Positions 12,501-23,800 of a DNA stretch of 64,000 nt are shown here, in pieces. The position numbers were made by a program, and so were the translations under genes. The stretch covers positions 4,340,816 through 4,404,815 of the forward strand of contig OZ017769.1 of assembly GCA_963969345.1 (NCBI GenBank), read 5' to 3'. Position 1 is the first letter of the stretch, and each line of letters opens with the position of its first letter. The stretch comes from Turbatrix aceti (lineage: Eukaryota; Nematoda; Chromadorea; Rhabditida; Panagrolaimidae). Under the pieces are notes generated by a model, which had not been told where the DNA came from, ran no database searches, and was given only the letters and a program-made list of their open reading frames with translations.

Positions 12501-13444
12501 GTTGATTGATCACTGGCCGGTGAACCCCGGAGCCGTTGCGGTCGCGTGGGTTCTCTTCGTTCACCTCCCGTGACTGATGTGACTGACTGGGACAGCAGAA
12601 CAAGCGTGACACCACCGAAGCAAGCCTGGCGCCTACTCAGACTTACTAATATTATTTATTTCATTACACAATTTTTTTTGTTTTTGTTGACACCGTGGCT
12701 CGAGCGTGTCTGTTTAGTTTTTCTTTCCTTCAACCAACGAAAAAACACAAAAACCAAAAAAACCAAAACGACATCACTTCCGTTCACATTTTTGTTTTGC
12801 TCCAGTTTTGTTTGTTTCTACAATTTTTGTACGGATCAAAAGTCTCATCCGCGCCTTTTTTTTGGTGTGAGCAAAAAAAAGACGATAACGCGGTCTCCCA
12901 CGTAATCCGGAGAATTTTTTCTTGTTCCGAGGAGTTCCTAGGAAAATACATGGAAGCCTTGTAGAGATTTGTATTCGGTCTTCCTTCGTCCGGTCTTGGT
13001 CTTGCACATGTCATGTCATGTCATGTCGGTTCTAATCGCTGCAGCAAAACACGACACATTTTTTGCATTTTTTTTTGTCCTGAAAGTTGTCCTGTGACGT
13101 CACAGGCTGGCTTCCGACCCGCTGTTGCAGCGACCAGGCCTGGACCTGGATCTAACAAAGTGGTGGTCATGCAGACAGACAGGTCACCGGTTTCCTGCGG
13201 ACTGACTCCTCATCCTCGTCGAGGAAAGGAGGAAAGCAGAAACAGTCTGACTCATCTCGAGTACTTGTTTTGTTCGGGTTTTTTTTCGTTCGCTGGAGGG
13301 TACATGTGGATACATTTATATATACATATTCGGGTTGTTTTGTTCCTTCTGGAAGCGGGAAAGCAGTTTTTGTTGGATGCTGAACATCGTTCGCGTCTTT
13401 GCTTTTTCATGTTCAACTTGATTTTTGATTATCAAATTTTTCAG
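9545..13444. other. Gene-poor region upstream of rege-1
   Basis: No supported gene over about 3.9 kb. Low-complexity patches include an ATGC-rich run (CATGCATGCATG near 10765-10790), AAG repeats (12419-12440) and four CATGT units at 13005-13026. Several short frames exist, but none has domain content or splice partners. It may hold 5' untranslated exons of rege-1, because the first coding exon starts immediately after an acceptor. Confidence 0.4.
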
Positions 13445-15197
13445 ATGTCGTCAATCGAGGAGAGACGACTCCCAGACGGCACCCGGCTCCCCGAGCCCAT
13501 CGGAAGCGGCCGCGGCAGGCAACACCTCCCGCTCCAGCGCATCCTCACGATGCCAGAGTCGACGCCCATGCCGGACGAGCACACCGCAGCTCACCCACTT
13601 TTATTCACGACGACTCATTACCATCGTCAGTTTATCCAGGCGACGGCCAGTGACGCGTCCTGCACGGATTCGAGCTATTCAACGTGCTCGGAGGAGTCCC
13701 ACCCCTCTCTTTCCCGTGAATCCAGCGATCCGGACCGCCTCAGCGAAAGTGACTTTGCAAAAACGCCCTGTGCTACGGAATCTGACTTTGGAGTCGAGCA
13801 AGCCTTCCTGCAGGCCACGTCCCGGCTGGATTCTTTTTCCATTGGTACGGGGGGCATTAATGCCACCACGCATCATCCACAGGAATCTGGAAAACCCTCA
13901 AAGCTGAGGTCTATCGTCATCGATGGCTCCAACGTTGCTATGGCGTGAGTTTTTCTTTAAAATTGATTTTTTATTATTTTTTCCCGGATTTCAGACACGG
14001 TCACAAAGAATATTTCTCCTGTCGAGGAATCCAGGAAGTCGTCGACTATTTCGTCCGTCGAGGTCATCGCGACGTTTTAGTCTTCGTGCCGTCCTTCCGA
14101 AAAGAGCACAACCAGACTGACTGCCCGGTAACAAATCCCGAGGTCCTCGCAAAGTTGGAATCTGAGCGGAGACTCGTCTGGACGCCGACCAGGACAATTG
14201 CCGGCCGCCGAATCGTCTGCCACGACGACCGATTCGTGCTCAAAACAGCCTTTGAGAAAAACGCAATCATCGTTTCCAACGACGAATACCGGGATCTCGT
14301 CCGGGAGCATCCCGAGTACAAGACGATGGTCGAGCAGCGCCTGCTCATGTACACCTTCGTCGACGACAAGTTTATGCCGCCTGAAGACCCGCTCGGTCGG
14401 CGCGGGCCTAAGCTGAGTCAGTTTTTGAGCCTCGAACCTTCGCCGTTGTCGCTCCAGCCTTGTCCGTACTCGAAAAAATGCACTTATGGGAACAAGTGCA
14501 AATATTATCATCCGGAGCGAAAAAATGGTGCTAGGCCAGGTAACACCTGCCGAAATGCCGGGAAAAAGAGGTCTCCGGATGCTGATCGTGAGTTTTTACA
14601 TATTTGAAAAAAAAGTTTATTCTGATAAAAAAAATTTAAAAAAAAAATTATTAAAAAAATTAATTGTGAAAAAATTGCAAAAAAATTTTAATTTGAAAAA
14701 ATCCAAAAAAAAATATGAAGAAAAAATAAATTTTAATTTTAAAATTTTTAAAATTTTTTAAAATTTAAATTCAACTTAAATTTAAATTTAAGTTAAAAAA
14801 GTTTGAATTTTAATTTAAAAAAATTTTAATTTGAATCTAAAAAAATTTTAATTTTAATTTAAAAAAATTTTCATTCTAATTTAAAAAAATTCTAATGTTA
14901 ATTTAAAAAATTTTTAATTTTAATTGAAAACATAAATTAAAATTTTTAAAAATTTTTGATTAAAATAAAATTTTCAGGGGCCCCCTACAACCCAGCAATC
15001 GCGAACCTTCAAGCGTCGTCGAAGCTGAACGTCGTTCGCACGCAGTCGCTGAACCTGCCCCTGGGGCACAGCTCTTCGACCCCCCAATTCTCGCAGCACG
15101 CAGGCTCACCGTTCCTCCAGGCATCAACATACGCTCCTGCGCCTTCCGGGGTATCCTACGGAGCCTATGGAGCCCCTCAGCAGACAGCCACCCCCTG

Positions 15198-15230
<33 letters not shown>

Positions 15231-15618
15231 GCAGCAACAGCAACAACAGCTCCAACAGCAGCAGGTGGCGGCGGTCAACAGACAAAGCCACGCGCTGATT
15301 GGTCAGAGGTACTCGACCCCCCCGGCGCTCATGACCCCCTACGGCGACACGAACCCCTTCGGAGCCAACCCCTCCTCCCAGGCCCCACCGACCCCCGTGT
15401 GGGGGCGTCCAATGTTCCCGTTCAACTCGTCCTACGCCCAGCCTCCATCGCCGCCCGCAGCATCCCCGGATACCGCTGCCCGACGCCAGCTACAGTACCA
15501 CCTCTCCCAAATCTTTCCCGAATCCGCAGTCATCGCCGTCATGTCCGCTCACCCGGATGAGTGCAACGGCGTTCAGCTCTGTGAGCGCATCATCAAGTTC
15601 CAGAAGGGTTTTGCCTGA
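13445..15618 (+). CDS. rege-1: Regnase/REGE-1 endoribonuclease
   Basis: Cytoplasmic RNase of the ZC3H12 family that cleaves stem-loop mRNAs in 3' UTRs; in C. elegans it controls fat and stress genes. Exons are 13445-13944, 13995-14587 and 14978-15618, encoding 577 residues. The NYN/PIN nuclease starts at [13 protein letters not shown] (catalytic Asp about residue 160), with further acidic residues in CHDDR and SNDEYRD. A CCCH zinc finger (C323, C329, C335, H339; [17 protein letters not shown]) follows, then a polyglutamine tract (about 439-459) and a C-terminal helical domain ending near [15 protein letters not shown], like the family's C-terminal domain. The ATG lies directly behind an acceptor (AG at 13443-13444), so upstream untranslated exons or trans-splicing are likely. 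The frame stays open upstream to 13013, so a longer N-terminus cannot be excluded. Confidence 0.93.
14588..14977. repeat. AT-only low-complexity intron
   Basis: Intron 2 of rege-1 is almost entirely A and T, built from AATTTAAATT and AAAAATTTTAATT units with many local palindromes. No conserved element is seen. It would be prone to slippage and assembly error. Confidence 0.7.
15198..15260 (+). repeat. CAG/CAA repeat coding polyglutamine
   Basis: Mixed CAG and CAA codons give about 20 glutamines interrupted by one leucine within rege-1 exon 3. The CAA interruptions suggest selection for a glutamine tract rather than a pure slippage repeat. Confidence 0.85.
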
Positions 15619-15942
15619 TCATCTTTCATCCCCGGCGCCCCCCACCCCCACCCCGCTAATTATGATACCCCGTGTCATCTGTCACTCTCTCCCCGTGTGT
15701 CAACCACGCTGACGCGTGCCAGTCCAGTCGATAGCCCAGTTGCCCTTCACGTTCGAATTTCTTACCCCGACGAATTATATTTACTAAATACTAATTGTTT
15801 GGGGTCGTTTCTGTCGCACGCGCAGAACGCCCCATGTACCGCCATCGTATGGCCTCGCAGTACCGTATCCGCCGTGATGCACGTGTGTGTACTGCATCCG
15901 GCTGTCTCAGATACGCCCCACCAGTGTAAATCTGTATTTTCA

Positions 15943-15948
15943 AATAAA
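15943..15948 (+). terminator. Poly(A) signal of rege-1
   Basis: Canonical AATAAA about 325 bases after the rege-1 stop and the first good match downstream, so it is a plausible cleavage signal. Confidence 0.5.
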
Positions 15949-16261
15949 TTCAAGATTGTCTTTGAAAAATGGAAAAAACAAACGAGAATTGAATCATTTT
16001 TTTTAGCAAAAAAAAACACTAAAAATGTTCAACAATTTATGTTATCTTTATTTGCCTCAACAATTGGTCTGAAAACCAGAAAACTCTTCGACATTCAAAA
16101 TTTCTTCCAAACATTAGGCGTTGAATTTCTAAAATTTTGCGAGAGTTAAAAAAACGCAAAAAAATACATTTCTTGAACGAACTTTTTTTAATTTTAAAAC
16201 TTAAAAAAATAATAATAAAAAATATGTATTTTAGAACAACAACAAAAAAAATCTAAAAATA

Positions 16262-16686
16262 AAAGCGAATGAAAAACAGGAAAACAGCCGTTTTTTTGTT
16301 CGCGGATAAACATAAAACTGATTTTTTTAGTGCAAAATTTGTATCTACCGTATAAACCTTTGTTGAATTGTGAAAAATTTTGTTCTTTTGTATAAAAAAA
16401 AGAAAAGACATTTCATGTAAAAAAATGGAAATTCCATGTTTTTTCCATTTTTTACAGACAATTTGATAAATGATGTTATTTGTCATTTTCTTGTCAAATA
16501 ACACCAATTTTAACACTGAATTTTTAATTTTAACCCAATTTTTGTTTTTTGTTCGAAAAATTTGTCTTTTTTTTCAATACAAAAAAAATCTGTTTACGAG
16601 CGAAAATTTATAAAAAAAATCTGTGGACGAACACGAACAAGAAAATCTAATTTGTTCGCGAACGCAAAAAATATACCCCCCCTGAT
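16262..16686. repeat. Decayed family-A repeat
   Basis: Between the convergent rege-1 and ODC-like genes. It begins near CAGGAAAACAGCCG and ends near CCCCCCCTG, with GTTCGCGAACG and GAACACGAAC motifs and the core ATAACACCAATTTTAACAC shared with the intact copies. No clear target duplication. The rest of 15950-17053 is AT-rich with no gene. Confidence 0.5.
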
Positions 16687-17053
16687 CAAAAAAAATCTTC
16701 TTCCGGCGACATTTTTTATAAAAAACGAAAAACAACAAAATTCATCGTCACAAATCGTCAACATGTTGGGGCAAAAAAGGGTTAGTCGGCGTGGAGTTGC
16801 CTCAAAAAACAGTCAATGGAGGGGTTAGGGGCGGGGGCGGGGTGGTGGTCTCATTTTAACGACCAAAATCCTCAACGCAACGAAAAACAATCAATTGCAC
16901 GCGTGATTCACGCGCGTTTTGGAAATGTTTGGTAGCAGATTGTTGAAAGCCAAAAATTCGAAGAGAGAAAGAAAAAAAGCCAGAATGTGTTGGTAAGCAG
17001 GGGCAGACGACAGAAAGGCGATCAAGGCGACGAGTCATCGAAGACGGTGGTGG

Positions 17054-19078
17054 CTAGTCGAAGATGGCGTCGACAAAGGGCCAGCGAGCGGCACTCCAGA
17101 CAGCCTCGTCATCCGTCGAGTACTCGGAAGACACGGAGCGGAACTCGTCCGCTCCGAAGGCGTCATCGAAGAGCGACATGACGGATTCCATGTCGCGGTC
17201 GTCGTTCGATGATTCGTCGGTTTGGTCTTCGTCTGCCGACTGTGGGCGTTCAACAGTCGTGAGGTCCTCGATAACATGCCTAAAAATCCGTCAATAAGAA
17301 TTTTCGCTCAAAACAACAAAAATTTATAAAAAAAATTTTATTTTTGCCATTTTGGTTCTTTTAAAATTTTTCGAAATTACAAAAAATTGTACGCTCCAAA
17401 GTTCTGAGAAAAAAAACAATAAATAAATAAATAAAAAAAGCGGCATTTTTTTTAGCTTTTTTTCACTAATTTTTTTTTTCAAAATAACAAATTAAGTAAA
17501 TGCCTTCAATTTTTTTCCAATTAACAGATAAATTTTTTGAAGTAAAAAATGGCATTTTTCGAAATTAAAAAAAACGCTTCGACGCTAAAAAATTTCAAAA
17601 ATGAGCATTTTCGAAAAAATAATTCGGAAATGAAATGAATGAATTTTGGAAACTTCAAAAAAAAATCAAAAAGAAGCAAAAAATAACTTGAATTTTGAAA
17701 AAAATGAATTTTGAAATTTAAAAAAATTCAAAAATGAGCAAAAAAAATTAATAAATTACCCCAACCAGAAAAAAACCCACCAATCGCGTTCGCCACAGAA
17801 GTAGTATACTGCGGGTGTCGGAAGGTCGACATCGCCGAGGCTGCCGCGGTTGTTCCTCGAGTAGGCGCCCATCTGGGGCCATAGCAGCCAGTCTCCAACA
17901 GCCATCTGCCGAAGGTGGCAGACAGCCTGTGCGACATCGAATTCATCAGACGTCGGGCCAACCACGGAGCCGTAGAACCTCTCGGCACCGGCCGCAGGCT
18001 CTTCGATCAGCGGCAGACAACGGGGCTCGCAGTGGGAAGCCATGCGGCATCCAAACGAACCATAGAAGCCTTCGTTGATCTGGTAGACGTAGGCCGGGCA
18101 GTCAGCGTCAAAGTCGTCGTTGGTGACATCCGAAAGACTGACAGCTTTTTTGCCAATGATGCTCGTAGCGAGGGTGAAAGCGTTGCGCGCGAAGAAGCGC
18201 CCGGGCTGCGCGATGATCTGGAGACCAGGAAACGCGGTGGACGGAAAATACGTGTCCAGCGCGTGGTTTATGGTGCTGCAGATCGCCGCAAAGGTGGGCA
18301 GCTGCTCGGAGTTTTCATCCGAGATTTCTTCAGAGCCAGAAAAGCCTCCGCCGATGTTGAGGACGCTGAGGGTCAGTCCGGCTTTCCGCGCGACGGAAAA
18401 TAGTTCTGCCGAAGTACGGATTGCGCTGGCGAAGAGACCAGAATCACGGCAACCAGATCCGATATGGAAGGCGAGACCGACGAGGTTGAGTCCCAGGTCG
18501 GCGGCTTGCTGGATGATTTCAGCAGCCGTGTCTGGCGAACAGCCGTAGCTCGTGCGGACGTCTTCTTCGTTGGGAGACATTGCGACGTTCAGAATGACCC
18601 TGGCGTTCGGGCAGGTAGAAGCCACTCGGAAGAGCGCTGCTTCGTCGTCGATGGCGAGGAGGCCGACTCCTGCGTCTGACGCACGACGGAGGGTGCCCTT
18701 GGTCCAGAGATGGTTGCCATAGAGAACCCTGTCCGCGGAAACAAAAGCCATGGCTGTCTCAACTTCCTCACGGGTAAGACAGGAAAATCCTGCCACAGCG
18801 CGATGGGCCGCCAGGAGTCGAAGAAGCACACTGTCATCGTTGCAGTGAACCGAGTAGAAGGCATTCACCCGGGGCAGATGATAGTGCCACTCATCCAGAG
18901 CCGCGACCACGGCCCCGGGATTCATGACGTAAAATGGCTGATTGTCGCCCTGAACAGATTTCATCGCCGCGATGTCGGACGCAAAAGCACGGGATCCGTA
19001 GTCGGCGGATTCTTCAAAGACGTTGACGGCATAACCGCCGATGAGAGCGACGTGGGGTGTTGCTGGAGAGGCGGGCAT
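17054..19078 (-). CDS. ODC-fold pseudoenzyme (antizyme-inhibitor-like)
   Basis: Exons 19078-17781 and 17279-17054 encode 507 residues. The protein aligns along its length with eukaryotic ornithine decarboxylase: the TIM-barrel PLP domain, HIGSG, GGGF, GVYGSF-like and YxxSGP-like regions, and the C-terminal beta domain. However, residues needed for catalysis are replaced. The PLP lysine (K69 in human ODC) is H78 in SVHCN; D88 is S99; R154 is N164; E274 is Q291 (AQPGR); D332 is E336; C360 is S377 (GPTSDEFD). H197 (H205) and Y389 (Y406) remain. An acidic Ser/Asp-rich tail of about 70 residues follows. Loss of decarboxylase activity is a strong inference. A role as an antizyme-binding regulator of polyamine levels is a guess by analogy to vertebrate AZIN. 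A true ODC gene should exist elsewhere. Confidence 0.9.
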
Positions 19079-19585
19079 ATTTGAGTTGTTGGTAAAAATG
19101 ACGCCTCGCTGTCGTCTGCGAGCTGGGAGCGAGTATTGAGCGTTTTACGTGCACTGCCGATTCGGCGAGTGGAACACGTACCAGCGGGAGTTAGGGCGGT
19201 CGACCGAGGAGTCGAAGGCAAGGCACTAGCTTACACTCGACGCTCCAGAGGGTCGGGAGCGGCGGTGACGGTTGGCACGAGGGCGAAACCTTTCCTCGAC
19301 GACAACCGGCAACCGATGCAGCGGTAGTGGCTGAAGTGAAGTTTGCGCGAGCGGCCGAAGTTCGTGGAGACGACAAAAGCGGCGACTGTCGGTCGTTGGA
19401 GGGGATTTTGGATGTAAAAGAGACCACCGGACGCTCGAGTGCGTCAAGCGGAATTGTGGAAGGTGGTGGGAGGGTGGAGAGGAATCGAAGGTAGTCGAGA
19501 CAAGGCGAGAGAGATGATGTTGTCCGTGAGATACCGGTCAGCGGGACAAAGATAGGGATTCTGAAGAAAAAGGGGGGGTTAGAAG

Positions 19586-20095
19586 CGGTGCAGCAAAAAA
19601 AAAACCGAATTTTCGGATAATCGGACCCAAAAAAAATTATGTTTTTTTGGGTACATGGTTCAAAAACCAAATTTTTGTGTTTAAAAAATACAAAAATTAT
19701 ACTTTAAATTTTGCAAACATCATAAAAAAGGTATGAATAAAATTTTGTATTTTTTCATGCATTTTGCAAAAATACGCAATTTTTGCAAAAAAAACGAATT
19801 TTCGAATAAACAGACCCGAAAAAACCGAAGTTTCGGGTACACGGTTCAAAAACTCAATTTTTGTGTTTAAAAATTCAAAAATTATACTTTAAATTTTGCA
19901 AACACCATAAAAAAAGTATGAATAGAATTTTGTACTTTTTCATAAACTTTTTTTTGCAAAAATACGCAATTTTGGCAAAAAAATCGGTTACTCGCCCAAA
20001 ACCCGAATTTTCGGGGCACCCGACCCAAAACACAAAATTTTGGGATCCCGCCCGAAAACCAGATCGGGTTTTGGGGCGGATAACCTCCGGCATTG
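19586..20095. mobile_element. Short transposon with internal duplication
   Basis: A 510-base AT-rich element flanked by perfect 8-bp repeats GTTAGAAG (19578-19585 and 20096-20103). The ends CGGTGC and GCATTG are weakly inverted. Inside, a unit of about 190 bases is present twice in tandem (about 19600-19788 and 19789-19977), followed by a partial third. The units share GGTTCAAAAAC, TTTTTGTGTTTAAAAA and ATTATACTTTAAATTTTGCA. An 8-bp duplication would fit a hAT-type MITE. No coding frame. Confidence 0.6.
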
Positions 20096-20169
20096 GTTAG
20101 AAGGTAAATTTAAAAATTCAAATCGCAAAAAAACTTACAAAAAAGAGTAGAGACGTGGATTAGGATGTC

Positions 20170-20274
20170 TCAGGGATACGGATCGGGATCCCAAGGCGGT
20201 TCTGCGTTCTTATCCAATTGAACCTGAGTTCCTCGGAGTCGCGGCTGGTAACCGACGGTGAAGAAAGCAGCAGT
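20170..20274 (-). other. Exon-like segment upstream of the ODC-like gene
   Basis: On the minus strand, an acceptor (TTTTTTTCAG) precedes an open frame of 34 codons ending at TGA (20172-20170) with protein-like composition (FFTVGYQPRLRG, EPPWDPDPYP); a GTAAG donor follows near 20137. It joins in phase to the end of the segment 20638-20847. It may be a 5' untranslated exon of the ODC-like gene, or the last coding exon of an unrecognised minus-strand gene. Confidence 0.3.
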
Positions 20275-20637
20275 CTGAAAAAAAAAACCAACGTTCATTT
20301 TCATTTCGTCATTCAAAAACATCGACATCATAAAACACGATGAATGGACCTATTTTATTCATTTTTAATCACGTAAAAAATTCCATCCATAAAACCATCA
20401 AAATCCCCCACAAAAAAGAAATCACACGTTTCATTTTGCTCGACTGTAAGCGTCAGAAAACCCCTAACTAACAGACAAATTACACTCCGCCGGCTTAACC
20501 CCGTCTTCCTTTTTGGATAAATGATAAAAGTACCGTAATATCCGGCGAGTTTCATTGATGGGATTAAAAAGAATTCAAAAGCTCAAAAACAGCACGTGAC
20601 CCCTCATTTTTTTTTCTATCAAGAAAAAAAGACTCAC

Positions 20638-20847
20638 CGGCGGCCGCAGAAGAAAGTCTAAAGAAGAGTCTTCTAAACCGTCGTCAGACGAAATCTTGAC
20701 GAGTTAGCTTTGGAGACGATGATGAGATAACGGCCATGCACCTTTCCCCTTCAAGGTGCGACCGAATACAGTACGTCGGCGTTGTATGAGTGCTGTGTGA
20801 GCAAGTGCAAGAGAACGGCTGTCTCCGAAGAGCTCGAAAGCTTCGGT
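20638..20847 (-). other. Exon-like segment with short uORF
   Basis: On the minus strand it is bounded by an acceptor (AATTTTCAG) at 20848 and a GTGAGTC donor at 20637. All three frames contain stops, so it cannot be a simple internal coding exon. One ATG (20737) opens a 17-codon frame ending at 20684. It could be a leader exon of the ODC-like gene. Confidence 0.3.
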
Positions 20848-20859
20848 CTGAAAATTGTT

Positions 20860-23800
20860 GAATAAATATTCGTTGGAACACAAAAACATAAACCAAAAAC
20901 ACGATAACACGCCATCCATAAAACATAACTGAATTCTCTATGAAGACAACAAAGCGCATGACAAAATTGTATATTTATTTTTATGGAATCACAAGGATCC
21001 GCAATTTTTAGCGGTGGTGGGCTGCTCATGTAAGCGCTAGCTATGGACAATCGGAGTAAATGGAATAGCGATAGAGATAGAGAGTGAACGTCGGTCCGTG
21101 CACAGGCAGAACAGAACAAAACAAGCGAGCAGACAAAAAATCAATCCAAATCGTGCCGAACTGTACTTTTACTATCCCCCGCCCCTAAAAATGACCACAT
21201 TGTACGGATCGATAACAATGAACAAAATTTAGCACAAAAAGGGTAAAATCGCCCAAAAATGCTCAACTATAAAAAAAAAGTTCAAAATTTTACTTATTTT
21301 TTTAAAAATTCGTTAAAGAAAACAAATTTACCTTTTTTACAACATTTTTTAGATTTTTTTAACTCGGAGAAATTTTTTTAAACAAGCTCAACTCCAATCG
21401 AGGGGGATGTTCGATGCACAAACACGCTATTTTCGAGTTCCGTAGGGAATATTACCGTAAAAAAACACGCGTTCCAGCCTATCCGCCCGTCCTCAAATTG
21501 AATAACATCTTGCACAAAAAATTCCTTGCAAGCGTTCGTTCCCGGATGACACAGAAAAACACAAAAAACATATTTAGGACCACTCCCAGGAAAAAAGCGG
21601 TCTTCTCGTGATCGTTCATAAACAACAAACGAGCAAATTTTTCCCGTTTTTTTCGCTATTCTCGGCAAAGTGGACAAATGCGGGCTAAAAATTGCACTTT
21701 CATCGAAAATGTCAAAAAAATAGTCAAAGTCAAAAAAACATGCCATAATTTGATTTTCGGGCCCTTCCAGCAGGGGCATAAGTCACGTACGTACATATTC
21801 CCCGTCGAGTGCACAAAAGGTCAGCCTAAAAAACATACGCGTTGGCAGATTTACTATTACTGAGGGGTATCGTAAGCCGCTGGCGCTGGCTCACAGCCCC
21901 AGCCCTCGTCATGCAAGCTGTTGCGCAATTTACGTCACCGGAAAACATACTTGTCATTTTTAAGCCTAAGAAAAAATAAAAAAAATATTTAGTGAAGCAA
22001 CGCAGACCGTCTCAAGATTGTCTGCAAAAATAGGATAAACCCTACTCTTCGACGAGCTAGACACGGCTCCCTCCTCGATTAGCATAATTTGGCGCCGAGC
22101 CCTCTGCTAACTCTGCGAAGGCGTCCTGCAGGGGGTACCGTACCTGCAGTGAGGCCTGTGCCAGCGCGTTGGTGCCATTGTGAATGACAATGGAATTCCT
22201 ATGCTCCTATGCTCGCTCCCGGTGACAATTATTCGCGCCCCGATGCCGAATGGATGAAAAAAGACTGACTGAGTGGTATGCCGCGGCACATCTGCAAAAA
22301 ATTACGTGACAAAGATGACTAACTGTACGGAACCGGGAAGTAGGCTCAAATTCACGCCACCAACGCCAATCCTGGCAAATGGAGACTACAACGTTAAAAT
22401 GAAGGAATAATTTAGCACACGAAAGCAGCTGACAACATTTAACTGTGGGAGCCACGGTTACGACCACTTTGGAGCCGACAAATGTTCAAAATGCTTCAAA
22501 AAAAGTATCAAACACAAAAAAAACGTTCGTTTGACAGTGAAAACCGTAATTTCGTAAATCTATCGTAAATCACGCGTTCATCGTAACCAAAATTTTTCAA
22601 CGAATATAAAATCGAAATTAAAGGTAAAAACCCACGCGCATGCGCGAATGGCCAACTGAAATCAAAAAACATTCAGTTTTACGTCCACCGCGCCGCCGGA
22701 TGCCAGTTAATTAACCAAATGACAAAAAAAAACTGAATTCATCATCACCAACGAGCACACCGTTATCAGCCGCCAACAGGCAACAACCAACGCCACTCGT
22801 AGACAGCACGGTCGCTTCCGTCGTCTGTCGCAACAACCAGAAAGAAAAAAATGGAGCAAAATACACAAAACAAGATAACATATTTTTTTTTATATTCAGG
22901 GACGTTAGACGCCTGATATTCGTTCGTTTATTCGGCAGATCGGGCGTCAAACGCGGTGGTTTGGCTGTGATAAGCAGAAAGCAGAGGCAAAGGCGCGGAG
23001 AAGCTCACAGAGTTCAATATCATGGAGATAAAATTGTGGGACAGGGGAAAAACGATACACATCGACAAAATCATCGGAGCATCGTAGATGGGGATAACAA
23101 AAGCGAATAAATTAATCAAACAGGAAAAGAACAGATTGGAGAATCACCGTTACCGCGGTCGCGGTCGCGTGAGAGCGATGAACCCCAAATAACGAACGAA
23201 CGAACGAACAAATAAATGATTTGTCAAAGAACATCATCATAGCAAATGGAACATTCATGATTACGACGGTTGTTTACAGCTGATTCACCGCGTAAAAAAA
23301 TCACGAAACAACGCAAAAGTGCAATAAAGACCGGAAAAACACATTTTTTCACCGTGACACTCGAAATCAAAGCTCAAAACCCCCGTAATCGTCTGAAAAG
23401 CGCAGAAATAACAAGAAAAAAGGCAGGCCAGCCGCGACCTTGCTAGGCCTAAAAAAAATGAACGAAGCAGCCGCAGCCACAGCCACAGCCAACGGCGGTG
23501 GCGGTGGCGGTGGCGGCAACAGCGGCGGCAGAAAAAGCCCCAGACGCAGTCAGTTGTGCGCGGAGCACGAGCTAGCTTTAGTGACGAGAGACGCGACAGC
23601 GACAGCAGTCGTCTTGTCTTCTTCTTCGTCGCAAAACCAACCAACCAAGCTGCTGACTGACTGGGCTCCCAGTCACCCACGAAGAAGACGACGCACAACG
23701 CATCCCAGAAAGCCTCAGAACTGCGCTACACGGCCGTAGGCGCTACGAACACCGGCATCCGGGTTGTTTTCCCGTTCGGGTGGGTGTCGCATCCCTCGTA

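Noticed and set aside
13991..14511. Minus-strand frames over rege-1 exon 2
   Set aside because: Antisense shadows of a well-conserved nuclease exon.
17815..19084. Plus-strand frames over the ODC-like gene
   Set aside because: Antisense shadows; they carry no domain while the minus strand encodes the full ODC fold.
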